Assembly: GCA_003049465.1 (NCBI GenBank)
Contig: PYSS01000004.1
Location: 500,722 to 564,721, forward strand
Length of the DNA: 64,000 nt
Direction of reading: 5' to 3'
Origin: Magnaporthiopsis rhizophila
Lineage: Eukaryota; Ascomycota; Sordariomycetes; Magnaporthales; Magnaporthaceae
Each line of letters begins with the position of its first letter. Position 1 is the first letter of the stretch. The notes under the pieces were generated by a model. The model was not told where the DNA came from and ran no database searches. It saw only the letters and a list, made by a program, of their open reading frames with translations. Shown here piece after piece: positions 40,261 through 52,422 of the stretch. A program made the position numbers and the translations under genes.

Positions 40261-43200
40261 GATGTCATCTAGCGAGTCCGCCGGCGAGAACCGGCCCGGA
40301 TGTTCCCATCCTGGCGCGGTCGGGGTTTTGAACGAGGCGAACGTCGGCGGCGCATTGCTCGGGAAGACACCTGGTGGGGGGCGGGGCTGGTTGAAGGCGG
40401 CTGCGGATGAGAAGGCCGCTTCGGCACGGGAGAGGTGAGTCGGAAGCTGTTGACCTGGGGCGGATACACTGGCCGGCAGGCTGAATGTTGAGGCTCCTGG
40501 ATTGTATGGTAGGCTGGCAGTTGCCGCATGTTACTCTCGTGTGCCCATAGCCTGGCGGATGAGGGGTTCTCGAATAAGAGAGGGAGAGAGAGGGAGAAAA
40601 AAAAGAGCACTGGCCAGGTGACAAGGTGCGGATAGAAAAAGAGGCTAGGCGGGGGATTGGGCGATGGGGAAGGAGGGTTCGGAAAGACAAATGAGAAGGT
40701 CGTACCTTGGCTGCCTTTGAAAGGTATTCTTCACTGCCTCGAAACCACCATTGTTCTGGTAGCCGTCATTGAAAACCGGGCTTTTTTGGCGGATCGTGGT
40801 TGGTCAGCTTTAGAAACCTGCCATGGGCATTGGAGGGAGGAAAAAGACCGAAGTTTCTTGGGAGAGGTCACTCGGTCCGCACCTTCGAGTAGAGCTCCAC
40901 GGTCCGCTGGTCGGGACAGACATGTAGGCGAAATCCGGCTGCGCCATGTCTCTGCCAACCATTGCGGGAATAGCAGACCTGTTCATACCAATTTCCAGGG
41001 CGGAAAGATGGGATCTCGGGAGTGAGTTGCTAAAAGAAAAACAAGGAAAAAATAGAGGAGGACGGACTGGTCGGTTGGGTAGGAAGAGTACAATAAAACT
41101 CGTCCCTCCTCGCCGGCAGGAACACTAGCAACGTGAAAAAAAATTTCCTTCCAAACTCTTGGTGGGCTCTTTTTTCCTGCTCCTGCTAGTGGTAATATGT
41201 CAGAATGTCCGGTGGGCGGACAGATCCAATCCAATCGGTAAGTTCCAGATGCGGGACGAGATCGAAAAAATTCCAGGGAGCTCAGGGGGACCCAGGAAGG
41301 AAAAAAAAAAAAAAAAACGGCCGCTTCCTAGGATATGTTTGTTTCGACGGTAGTCCAGGCGGTGAAATTGTGCTGTGCAGGTGATCGCATTAGAAGTGGA
41401 CTTTTCCAGAAGACCCGATGGCGGGCTCGCCAGTGGTTCCTTGTCCAGGTACTTGGAGAGCGGGTGCCGAGTGGGAGAGAAGCTAGAGCAATAGCTTTTT
41501 TTTTTTTCGTTCCAATGTGAGTCGTAACATATGGGGTAAAACAGGCACCGTTTACCCTGTGTGGGGGGGAGGAAACCGTGCCTTTAAAATACCGCTGGTA
41601 GATGGGACTCCAACGGGGGACTGCCGAGGGCAAAGGGAGGCTTACTGGCAGCTTGACCAGAATGAGGCCCAACAGGAAAGCAGTTTACATGGCACCTTTG
41701 AAACGGCCCAGGGGCAGGCCGGGGGTGGCAAAAAGTAGAACTAAGAGCAACCAACGAGCTGCCACCATGGCAGGTTGGGCACACAGATTTACCTGCTGGC
41801 GACGACCGATGACTTGCCCATCCTGCACGTATGTGTCCTTTGCAGGAGAGCGTCGGGAAGAGCCAGGGGAGCAGGGCGGACTGACTGGGCGGGGTAGGGT
41901 ATCGAGCAGTCCGGCGCCAGAGACGGGCACCGATGGAGCTCGCCAGATTTAGAATTAAAAACAAAAAAAAAATAAAATAAAAAATCAACAGTAAAGGCCG
42001 ATGTCCTGTCAAATCAAGGGGATTTCTATACGGCCAGTGCACTTGCCGCAACTGTCGCCCCAGCGTGCCCACCCATCCAATGGCGCAAGCGGATCGGAAA
42101 TTTCTTGGCTCTCAGTCGTGTGTCTGCGTGCGTGCCCACTTGTGGCCGGTGGGTGCGGTTCCGTGAATAGCCAGGGTTTGGTTTGGCTGTTGAGCTTGTT
42201 GCGTGCTTGAGTCGTGCAAAAAAAAAAAAAAGCCCATAAACACAAACCCAGAGGACCGGCGCGGGTTCACGGGCCACGACTTCGAATCTGCCCCGGTCTG
42301 GGCCTATTCCACAGCTTCCCACCACCCCTGACAGTCATGTTTTGTGTGATGCGGCGGCGGCGTGCTCGCTCGCAAATATCTCGACGTCAGCGTGGCCGTC
42401 AGGGCGCCGACAAAAGCCCCTTCAGACACACACGAAGGCAAACAAACGGGGCAGAGGTGCGTGCTGGCTTCAACACGGCTCCCAAGATGGGCGTTGACGA
42501 TCTAGTGGCGGGCCAGGAAATGGAAAGCCCCAGTGACGGGGCGAGAGACTGTCATTCGCCCTGATTGCTGGCATATAGCCTGGCTAGGTACATACCTAGC
42601 CGCCCGGACAAGAGATGGTCAATTGACCACGTAGGCACCGTAGGGAAGGAAAGGGAGATAAAATCAATGGGCACACAAACGATGGGAAAGGTTAAAGGGA
42701 CGCGGGGCAGTGGACGGCGAAGAGATTGACAAGTGGTCGGTTCGGGTCAGGGACACCCCGGGTTGCCGAGCAGATGCTTCACACAGCGAAAGATAGGGCG
42801 CTGCCACTGGACACGCCCCTATACTGCGGACGTGAGTATAGGGCAAGGAGGGATGGAAACAGGGTCGCCGTTGGGCGTCGGTGCGCCTGCGAGTGTGCCC
42901 TGTTGCTCTGGCCTGGGACGGAGTTGAGCCATGCCGAGGGCGAGAGGGGACAGGGTTGGGCAGAGACGAGTCGAGCGTAAAGGTTGCGCGATTGTTGCCC
43001 AAAGGCCGACCGAGATCGAATCTTGGCGGGCGGAATTCGTGGTGGGTGGATGGGCCGAGGGGTGAGGGGAAGTGTTGTCGTGGGGGAGCAAAGAAGCAGC
43101 AGCCGGGCGGTTGCGTGGTCGGCAGGCATTCCAGCGATCCAGAAAGAGGGGTGCAGGGGACAACCCTGGAGCAAGGGAGCGGTCAAGGAGCGGATGAAAG

Positions 43201-43918
43201 TGCCTTATCGGTTTCTGCTCGTCTTCAATTCGCGGTTGGTGAAGGCGGTTTTTTTCTTTTTTCTTTTCGGTCGCGGCTTGGGCAGAAAACATGAACCCAC
43301 AGCCCAAAGACGGGTTGGTTCGCTCGGTGGAGCTCAATTATTGATGGAGCGGCATTATGCATCACCACCCAATCGGGCAGTCACTCCAGTGGATGTTCTT
43401 GCCCAGCTGGGCTGGCGACTGGTGCGTCACGTGGGCGGCTGGCCGACCGTTGTGGTGTTGTGCGTAGATTGTATGTAGGTTGTGCCTGCCCTGTCTTGTT
43501 GCTGCCCGCCGCCAGTTGACAGATGGAGGACAAATGCGATTGCTGGTGTCGATGTCGCAGGCCAGATTGGGCGGTGTGGCCGGTGGCACGACTCGCTCAC
43601 GCTTGAAAAAATACGGCGAGCCAGGGGGGCCGGAATCAGTGATAAAACCGTACAAAGTTAAGTCGTCGCTTGATGCTGCGTAATGTCGCCAGCAATCTCG
43701 GCTCTCCCTCTCAGCACATGCGTCCGATGCCTGCCCGGGGCTCATCGAGCCACTTTGAGTGCTGGGAGTCCGTTGTGCACCATCGTCACACGGAATATGG
43801 TAACATCGGATCGGACTAACTTGATGAGTGTCGGGCCGAGTCGTTTTCTCAGAGGGAAGTAAAAGAAGAAGAAGAGAGATGGGAGCTCCAAAGTCCACGT
43901 AGACGACGCTTTGGAGAA

Positions 43919-43972
43919 GGGGGGGGGGGGGGGGGGGGNNNNNNNNNGGGGGGGGGGGGGGGGGGGGGGGGG
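43919..43972. repeat. Poly-G tract with embedded run of nine N
   Basis: 20 G, then N at 43939-43947, then 25 G. This is a sequencing stop within a G homopolymer; the true length and any sequence between the two halves are unknown. Confidence 0.95.
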
Positions 43973-44190
43973 TTACCCCTCGATATTCATCATTGATAGC
44001 ATTATCTTGCAAAAACATATCTGTCCATGCCGGTCGCCCCCACCGGCCGCCAAGCTCACGCAATCCTCCGAGCGGCTAACACAGGCAGGTCGGATCGGCG
44101 TGGGAATGATCTGCCGTGCTCATCCAAGCCCCGGAAGGCTGGCGCGTGCAAAAATAGGCGCCGGGTGGGGACACGAGGGATGCTGCGTCC

Positions 44191-44214
44191 GAGCCACCCG
44201 AGCCACCCGAGCCA
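44191..44214. repeat. Short tandem repeat (GAGCCACCC)
   Basis: Two full 9-nt units and a partial third. Minor low-complexity element in non-coding sequence. Confidence 0.7.
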
Positions 44215-45075
44215 CGAACGCGCGGGTGCGCCGCAGTCAGTCAGGCGGGCACGCCCAGTATACTCAGAAGGGTTCATGGACAAGGACGGCAGAATAAGCT
44301 CGTATAATCCTCCGAAACGACCGTGCGGGACTCGACGGGAAGAAACGCCATTGCTGGCCCCAGCTGACAGGTACAAGGCCGCTACGCTACTGTATTTACA
44401 TGGGCAGGCTGCCGATCTTTCTCGCCAGATGCCCACCGCGGCCACCAACTTCTAGCTCCGATGCCCTACGGAGCTTGATGCCTAGCTCTGCCTTGGCGGC
44501 GGCTCATCTGGTCCGCCCCCCGGACTTGTTCACATCATACTAAGAGAGCATCGATGGGGAAGCCCTTCATGCGAGGCAGGCAACATGTTCGGCCACCCAC
44601 ATGCGGCTCTTGATCACCTCCATGGTCCGCTCTGCTCCCGAAAGACCGATCGCTTTTCACAGGCTTGGGAGATGACAGTCTCCACGTCTATCTCGAACGT
44701 GCTGCCATACGACGAACCTGTAGCCTCGGATGGATGAGATCCTCGTTCCGACCCGGCCACAAACTACCATCGATGTGGCATTGACGAAAGTGGAATCCAT
44801 CGCTTGATGACCTCTGGTGGGAGAGGTCAGACCGAGGATGGCTGGCGATGGTGCCTGGAAGTGATGGATATATACCAACGGGCTTTTGTTTCTTCGTGTG
44901 CAGTACTAGCAAACACGATCCCATCTCTGGCGTCAGGAGAGCCAAAGAAGAATGATCGGGTTGGGACTCACAACCTCTTTCCATCCTTGCTCGGTATTCT
45001 GTTACCCTGTCACCAGGCGTCTGTGCCGTCTCAGACCCCCCGGCCGTCGTCGATTCGAAAAGAAGAAGAAAAAAA

Positions 45076-45447
45076 ATGCAGCAGCGGCAGCGGAGATACC
45101 ACCGGAGGTCGCGAAACGGCTGCCAACAATGCAAAGCTAGGCATGTCCGTTGTGACTCGGTCAAACCTGCCTGGTGAGTTAGCACAATAGCACGGACAAA
45201 AATGAGGGACCCCTCGCCCGCCTCGTCGGTGTGCGGCAGTGCTGATCAGAAGGCTCGGTTCGCCATGGCCGCCAAACAAACAGCAAAAGCTGCAGACGGA
45301 TGGGAGCCGAATGTGTATACACAGACTCTCCCGCCCGGGCAGCAAGAGGGTGCTCGCTTCCCAGGATGGCTTCGCATGGAGCGGAGGCGGGCACGGCCGT
45401 TTCTAGACGGGGTGAAGGTGCACATCTGCCACCCCAGCTATCGCTAG
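45076..45447 (+). pseudogene. Truncated UPC2-like Zn2Cys6 regulator
   Basis: Exon 1 (45076-45173) encodes MQQRQRRYHRRSRNGCQQCK, then ARHVRCDSVKPA plus a split cysteine codon at a GTGAGT donor. This closely matches the start of UPC2-like zinc-cluster factors (RSRNGC..CK.RHV.CD). The best acceptor (CAG ending at 45239) completes the fourth cysteine, but the following frame (CADQKARFAMAAKQ) lacks the expected NC....C. It ends at a TAG at 45445-45447, giving about 101 residues. Two of six zinc ligands and the whole regulatory region are missing. No further remnant of the family was found downstream. It may be a dead gene, or a real gene whose next exon I have missed. Confidence 0.45.
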
Positions 45448-48375
45448 AGTCGTGGGAGGTCAGTATGGCCATTCCAACGCCCATGTCCCGCCGTCGTCGC
45501 AAACAAGAGACAGGGCCGGGAGGGGTGGCAAGTGAAAGCGAATGGCTCGCTGATCTCCCGCCTGGAAACGACGAGATCCGGCCAGGTTCTTTCAGGTGCG
45601 TAGGCATTTTCATCCTCAACCAGACTCACTGACACTTGGCTTTTCTTTTCTGGCGAAAGAACATCAGCACTTGAATGACTGACTGACGCGAATACGAAAG
45701 GGAAAGAGAGACAATCATGGCACACAGGGACATGAGCAACTGGTCTCACCCAGGCTTTCTCCACGAAGTTCTCCCTCCAGCCCGTGCCGCTTCTGCCGCC
45801 CTGCCGCCGCGAGGACGAGAAGGTGGTCCGGCTTGCCAGTGGGAAGACGACGCAGGAGCGCGAGACGGCCGCCACCATCTTCTCTACACTCACCCTCACG
45901 ATCCGGACTTTGAGCTCGGCATGCGGGGAGGAGGAACTGCCGACGACACGGGAGAAACTGCCGGCGTCGTCGTCGTCGACAACACCGGCATCAATAGAAT
46001 GCAGGAGGACCACCTTCCTTTGCCGAGCCAGATAGCAGCAGCGAGGTCCTCCCAATGATGCTGTTCCAGCACACGATGCTCGCGCAGCAGGTGGCACCAC
46101 TTCCGGATGCCCAAGAGCGGAAATGCTACGAGAATAGGCTGGCTGGCGCCTGATGATTGCTTTTCCCCGCCTCCACACGTTTCTGCAGTTTCTCTTTCTT
46201 TTGTTTGTTTTGCAGCACGACGAGACGATAAGGCCTTCGGGGTCTGGAAGCATCCACGCAGCAAGCTCGCTAAAGAGATGGGGTAACATTGACGACAACA
46301 AACGGCTGCTGCAAGAAGCTCGAATTATTGATGATGCGCGGTAGCCTCTGCCTGCGTGTCTGGCCGAGCATCCGACGGAGCCGCCAGCAAGCCCAACGGT
46401 CCCGCGCCAGCTTCCGATGACATGGCCGCCCGGGTGCAGAGAAAGAGAAAAAAAGACTTCGTTTGCAGGTTCCTCTACACTGCCGGACACACCCCGCCAT
46501 GACATCACGATTCTGTCCCCGCCATGTACATGGTCATCGTCACCCGGGGATGAGGGGCTCACGCGTCCAGAAGTCGGCATGATGCCAGCTGGCTCTTGAC
46601 TGCAACGGGCCTGCATGGAGGTGCGTCTGGGAAGTGGATGTGGAGGAGAAGGCGGCAATTGAGGCTCAGAGGAGGGGCATTCGACGTCAATCAAGCTTCA
46701 GCTGTCGAGCCCGTGCGCGGGATTATTGAGACAGCAACGTCTGCGTCGAGGGCGCGATGACACGTCGACGGCTCGCTCGGCTGCAGACCAGCCATCCTCA
46801 ATCTCACGGATGTAGACACGCAGGTATACTCTGGACGGAACTGATGGCGGGTCTGCCTCGAGGCTTTACAAACCTTAGCAAGTGCTAACATGATGCCTCC
46901 TCACCGCAATTTGGACTTGTATCTCTTTTGTGCACATTTGCCCGGGGAGGATGAGAATGTGACAACCTCCGGGGCTCCGGAGCCGTGCCCGGGAGGACGG
47001 GCCATCATCATCTAGTGGCCCAGGATGCTCCAGAGACTCGGCCAATAATGACACCTTCTAAACAAAAGTGCAGAAAACCCGCAAGGAAAAAGCAAGCACT
47101 AGAGACACTAGACACCCTGTCCGCATCAACTAGTCTGGCTGACTGAGGTTGGCATCCGTCATCTTTTGCTCGGCATGAAGCAGGAAGAGAATAAGCGGTG
47201 GCCCCAGAAATGTGATAGTCAGTCTCGCCCGCAGCCTTCGGAGTGATGACGGTGGTGGCAGCGGAGGGTTGCATGGGTGATATGTAGGGCAGATGCAAGG
47301 CGTCGTGTATTGTCGCGGCAGGTGTCGATAGTGCAAGCTCCGAGCATCCCCATTGGGCCGTCGTAACCGTCGCGTGCGTGATTTTTTATGCGGTGAGACG
47401 ACGAAAGACGAGGGTGAGAGACGGGCCACATGAGTGGCCGCGCCGGGCGCCTCGTGATGCGCGAAGCTGTCGCCCGGCTTTGCGTGTGGGACGAGGGGGA
47501 TGTATTGTATTGGTTCACCAGCACCGAAACGGGACAGGTGTCAAAGCGAGCCTTGCCGCAACAAGAGGAGGGGTGATCAAGCATTGACATGGAGACTACT
47601 CGGCAGGATGAGTGAGCCTAGCTCTGCTGATCCGGACAGCGGTACATTCGTTGCGAGGCGGTTGTTAGTGCTAGACGATCACAGCCAGCCGGGCCGAAAG
47701 TACACCCAAGTCTCTTGCCCTTGAGGGATGGAGGGAAAGGAACAAAGCAGGCCGAACACTCCGTCTTAGATGGGGAGGATGGGGAACTTGTTATGGACGG
47801 CGAGAGAGGGTGGGCAGGCTGGCCGCCAAGCGAGCTCACAGGCCTTGGCGACGGATGAGAGACGGACACGTCGCCAGGCGCCTGCAGCAACAGCACGTCT
47901 TTTGGACTTGTGCACATTTCTGCATCCTGTCGCGGTGCGGGGTCGGTCTGGCGGACGACAACTGGTCAGCGGGCTGCATGGGGATATGGGCAGCTGCAGT
48001 GATGCGTTGTCGTTGCAGCAAGACCCCACCCTGGCGCGGCGCCGTGATAGGCCGAGGACGGGCAATGATGCCCCGCCCGACGCGACACTGGAATTTGCGA
48101 GAATCAAGGAAAGACGGCCATCCGCGAGTCGTCGGCTAGAGGTGGTGCCCGTGTGCGACCACAGCGCGAGCATGCAGCCGGGGGCGCTACGGGCTACGGA
48201 CAGCCGGCCTCAGCCTATGAGAGGGCGCGTCGAGGCCTGTCGGTCGAGTGATTGCCAGCTCACAGGCAGCCATGCGGCCAGTGTGACGGCCAGCCGCTAA
48301 CGCGCTGCCAGCGAAACAGGTCGACGAAGGAGGAGGGGCATGACGGCACGACCGGGAAATTAATTGTGGACTGCA
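45448..48375. other. Intergenic region with a long open frame of doubtful status
   Basis: Contains a 416-codon minus-strand open frame (45444-46694) that partly overlaps the zinc-cluster relic. Its translation is Ser/Arg/Cys-rich, with no domain, no signal peptide and no periodic hydrophobic pattern. Plus-strand frames overlap it at 45717-46058. I do not call it a gene. The rest (46700-48375) has only short arbitrary frames. Confidence 0.4.
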
Positions 48376-48943
48376 TGACAGGGGTGGTGATTGAGGTCGT
48401 CGTGGGTTTTCGCGAGAAATCCGAAGCAAGAGCGGAGCCACTTCTGGAGCCCATTTTGCGCGTGGCCGGTTTGGATTAAAACCTGACAGGCCCCTCTCCT
48501 GCCCAACCTGATCATCCCGCCTTTTCTCTCTCTTTTTTCTCCTCAACCCAACCCAACCAAGCAAGCCCACGCCATCGCTCTCGCCTTGCTGCCCAACCTC
48601 CCACCGGCCTTGCCTCTTCTTCCCCCGTCTAGTCCCCACTCCTGCATCCCCATATAGCTGCCCTCTGCAGATCGTCTTTGCTGCCTTTTTGCTGCCCAGC
48701 TTCTATTCATCCTCGCCCAAAGGATCCAGCTCAGTTGCACGATTGGCTCCAGCCTGCGCGCAAACTGTCCCCAGCACTTCGCCTCCAGCAACCACGTCTC
48801 TCCCAGGGAACACTGGTTTCTTTGCCTCCAGGCGCCAGCCTGTTGTCAAACAAACGGAGCAGCATTTACTCGGTGCTTGCGCCTAAACCACTTCTGGACA
48901 CACTCGCCCAAAGCCCTTGCCTTGGGCATCTCCTTCTGGAACA
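48376..48943 (+). promoter_or_regulatory. CT-rich promoter and ATG-free leader of the C2H2 gene
   Basis: A strong pyrimidine block at about 48500-48560 (CTCTCTCTTTTTTCTCCTC followed by CCCAACCCAACCAAGC) looks like a fungal core promoter/transcription start region. From 48378 to the ATG at 48944 there is no ATG on the plus strand. That is as expected for a leader that must deliver ribosomes to the first start codon, which has a good context (AACAATGGCC). Confidence 0.55.
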
Positions 48944-51900
48944 ATGGCCATTATCATGACTTGCCAGGACTCCATGCCAGGGTTCGACGACGTCCACACA
49001 CCCGCCAGGTATTTTTTCCACGTTTTTCATTTCTGTTTCCATTGGGAGGTCTGCTTGGCGTTTTTTGCTTTTTATCGGCCTTGAGCCACGCCCCTTGATG
49101 GGCAGTCTTGTCTTTGCGCTTTTCCTTTGTCTGCGTCTGTCGCCCGCCTCAGGAGAGGCTGCTTTTCGCGTTGGCAACATTACCATTCCAGGAACCACAG
49201 TACACTCCCGGACCACAGAGGCTGGACAAGAGCGCTGCTCCCCACTGGTCTCTTCTCAACACCGCAACCCATGGACAGGACCCTCTCCCAACATCTCTAG
49301 GATTCTCCGGGACGCACCCAGTCAGGCACCTGGCCCTAATGGGATCTCCCAGCTCCTGTCTCTCGGGACAGGTTGCGAGCATACATGCGTGGTTCTCACG
49401 AGCCATTTACAAGCATACGTGCAAGCAAACTGGTAGGTTTCTTCCGGACATCATGGCAACAACTCCCAGGATCAGAACGCCCCAGACATGGAACTCACTC
49501 CCCACTGGACAATTCGGCAACAATGGATCAGGACCCTGGATACTCGTCATGTTTTCACTGGAAAAGGCACCCCACACTGGGTATCAGGACTCGTCAGACA
49601 TCCCTGGACTTTTGACCGTGCTGGCCATGTTTCTCTTTTCCCCTGCGGATCTTCAACCCAGCCCTGTGGCCAGGCGTGCGACTCTCTTATCTACCGACCT
49701 TCTCAAATGTCTTTGAGCCTGCTGGGCCTTGATGTTGGAGAGGTGTCGGTAGATGGACTGTTGCTTTGCAATTTAACTCTGATTGCGCCTGTGCTTCACC
49801 GTCTCCCGTTTCAAGGACAACACTCCGCATCAAGGATTCAACTCTCCACAGGACTCGGATTTCAAGGATTTTCTACCGCCCTCCCAGGACTCGTCTGAAT
49901 GTCACATGGGCCGTCTCTGCCAGAGCGGTCTCGTGTCAGCTCCGGTGATCACTCAACACATGCCATGGACTTGTGCTTCGACTTTTGCTTCACTCCCTTT
50001 TCCTTAGAGGACGTCTCTGGGCCCTGTACGCAATCTTTCCATGGACTGGTTTGATTCACTGCCGAACAGAAAGAGTACGTACGAGCCAAAGCATATGCAA
50101 CGAGCTCATGTCACATTCCCGCCCCTCTGCACTTGCACTAACCACAAGGCAATGTTTGCCCTGATCCACAGCACTCAATGGCTCTGGAATTGCTTGATAC
50201 TCTGTTCTCTGGCGTGCTCTGGCTTCTTTCTGCTTCGACCGCATCCTAGGACCCGGTGCTATTTTGCTTCTTCTTCTGGACCAGCTTCAAGGATTTCATT
50301 GTCAACCAAACCATGGACCTCGGATCATCCCCTGGACGACAGCGACGCTTTTGCATTTTTATGTACTTTCCTTGCTTTCTTAACCGCCTGGATACGCGGA
50401 GAACTGCGAGACAGTCATCAGCCTGGTTTGTGGACCCCTCACCTCCTCACTGTGGACAAATATGCCCGAAGGTAACTGATAGCTAACCTGCCGACGTCAC
50501 AGTGGCAAAGTTGTTCCATGCTGAAAGGGATTTCGGAGTTCCGTGTCCCTGGCTGCTCCTTTCAGAAACCCTTTTTTGAAAATACCGAGCAGCGGCGCGA
50601 ACAGCACACTAATGATTTCTTTAGCGAGTTCAACTTCTCTCAGGCCACCACCCTCATGCCCTCTCCGGCAACCGGGATGTTTCCTTCTTTCTCTCCAACA
50701 GGACCAGCGGACCTGGCGGGTTCGACCTGGGATTCGACAGTTGAAGGCACACAGAACTTTCCTGACTTCCAGGAGCACGGAGCTGGCGATGCCTACTCCC
50801 CGTTCACCCTGGGCCACACCACCCCGACCCAGGGAGAGGAGGTGATGGAGGACTTCCACAGCAAGTGGCCCATGCCAACTGCCCAGGATGCCACCCCTGT
50901 TTCCGTCGGCTCGGAGCCCATGCGCCGCCTGACCTCGAGGAGCTCGGCAGGCAGCCACAGGCACAGCAGCAGCGCCTCCAGCAAGGCCCGCAGGCGGCTT
51001 CGCGCCACCCTCGCCCAGGCCCCTGAGCTTACCTACAGCCACATGGCCGGCAACGCCCCCATTGCCTCTGGCCGCATGGTTGACGTCAGCCAGTACCTGG
51101 AGATGGAGAGCACCATGAGCGTGCCCTCCCAGAGCCTTTACTCAGGCTTGAACCCCACCTCCTTCTCGGCCGATGGCCTTCCCTTTGGCACCATGACCCC
51201 CGTTCTGAGCCAGCATGTGGACCCCACCTGCACCCAGATGGACTTTGAGCCCGGCCTGGGCAACTCCCCTGCCCACTCTTGGGACTCGTACAGCACTGGT
51301 CTTGCCAGGACCCCTTCCCCCGGCGCCATCGAGGACGCCTGGATCGGCGGCCCTCGCCTTGCTTCTTCCCCCGACACCACTGGTTCCTCTCCCGTCTTCC
51401 CGGGCCAGTCGCCGAGGTATGTTGCAATGCCGAGTCTTTTCCCGCAGTCCCTTGAACTTCCCGTGTCTCACAGCGAGGATGTTCTCAGGATCAGCCGGAA
51501 GTACGGTGGCCAGCCCATGGAGGAGCTCCCGTCCCAGGACTTTGCTCTGCCCCCTGCTTTCGCTCCTCGTGTCGGCGGCGCCGATATCGAGTCTCCTCGT
51601 GACCACGCCCTGTACAAGCAGGCCGCCCCGCACGCCGACGGCATGTTCCACTGCCCGTGGGAGGGCGATGAGAGCTGCAACCACAAACCCGAGAAGCTCA
51701 AGTGCAACTATGAGTAAGAAAACCCCTCCTCCTACCTTGCTGGTTTGTTCTCCTGGTTCCTGTTTACTGACATCAGCCGCAGCAAATTTGTGGACTCCCA
51801 CCTCAAGCCCTACCGCTGCAAGCTGGAGTCGTGCGAGAACGCCCGCTTCTCCTCGACCGCCTGCCTTCTCCGCCACGAGCGTGAGGCTCACGGTATGCAC

Positions 51901-52422
51901 GGCCACGGTGACAAGCCCTTCATGTGCACCTATGAGGGCTGCGACCGCGCCCAGCCTGGCAATGGATTCCCCCGCCACTGGAACCTGAAGGACCACATGA
52001 AGCGTGTGCACAATGATGTTGCCCCTGCCCAGCTCCCCACCACCGTCCCTGGAGGCTCTCCGCCACCGTCTGGTCCCAGCCCGCCCCAGGTCAACAAGAA
52101 CCGGAAGCGCAAGAAGGAGGAGCCCGTGCCCACCACCAGCCGGAAGTCCTCTCTCAAGTCCCAGGCCCAGCCTCCCATCCTGACCCCGGCCCCGACCCAG
52201 ATCTCCAGGGCTGAGGAGCGCCAGGCCCGCGCTGCCGAGAGGTGGCTTGACCAGCAGCGCAAGCTCGTCAACGTCGTCTCTGGCCTTCAGCACGACGACC
52301 CCAATGTGGCCCAGTACATCAAGGACGCCCAGGACCTTCTGGAGGCCCTCTCCAGCGGTGCTCCCGCCGCCAAGAAGGCCACCTATGTCAAGGGCGAGTA
52401 CCGGAGGTCCTACACCAACTAA
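48944..52422 (+). CDS. C2H2 zinc-finger transcription factor (N-terminal exons unresolved)
   Basis: Secure part: exon 50518-51713 (also open upstream to the acceptor at 50502, which has a CTAAC branch site at 50483-50487) joined to 51783-52422 as Asp (GA|C); 611 residues from the ATG at 50518. This part has a Ser/Pro-rich disordered region. Zinc-finger sequence spans the last intron: HCPWEGDESC, then YRCKLESC...LLRHEREAH, then FMCTYEGCDRA...LKDHMKRVH. A basic stretch NKNRKRKKEE and a helical tail follow. Likely first exon: 48944-49008 (MAIIMTCQDSMPGFDDVHTP, ending before GTATTT). Between 49009 and 50502 all three frames show alternating protein-like pieces, such as NTPHQGFNSPQDSDFKDFLP, so several small exons are probable but I could not join them. 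A possible in-frame 57-nt intron lies at 51418-51474. It is a nuclear DNA-binding regulator; targets unknown. Confidence 0.65.

Larger units (their letters stand above)
40261..45075. other. Long gene-poor intergenic region with an assembly gap
   Basis: 4.8 kb with no gene that I can support. It holds A tracts at about 41300-41317 and 42220-42233 and a poly-G/N block at 43919-43972. A 9-nt tandem GAGCCACCC (about 2.7 copies) occurs at 44191-44214. Frames of up to 233 codons cross the poly-G block but are artefacts of low complexity. Confidence 0.5.

Noticed and set aside
43362..44063. 233-codon minus-strand frame across the poly-G block
   Set aside because: It depends on translating poly-C and N as proline/X; an artefact of the gap.
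47770..48300. 176-codon plus-strand frame before the C2H2 gene
   Set aside because: Low-complexity Arg/Ala/Ser composition, and open frames on the other strand are equally good.
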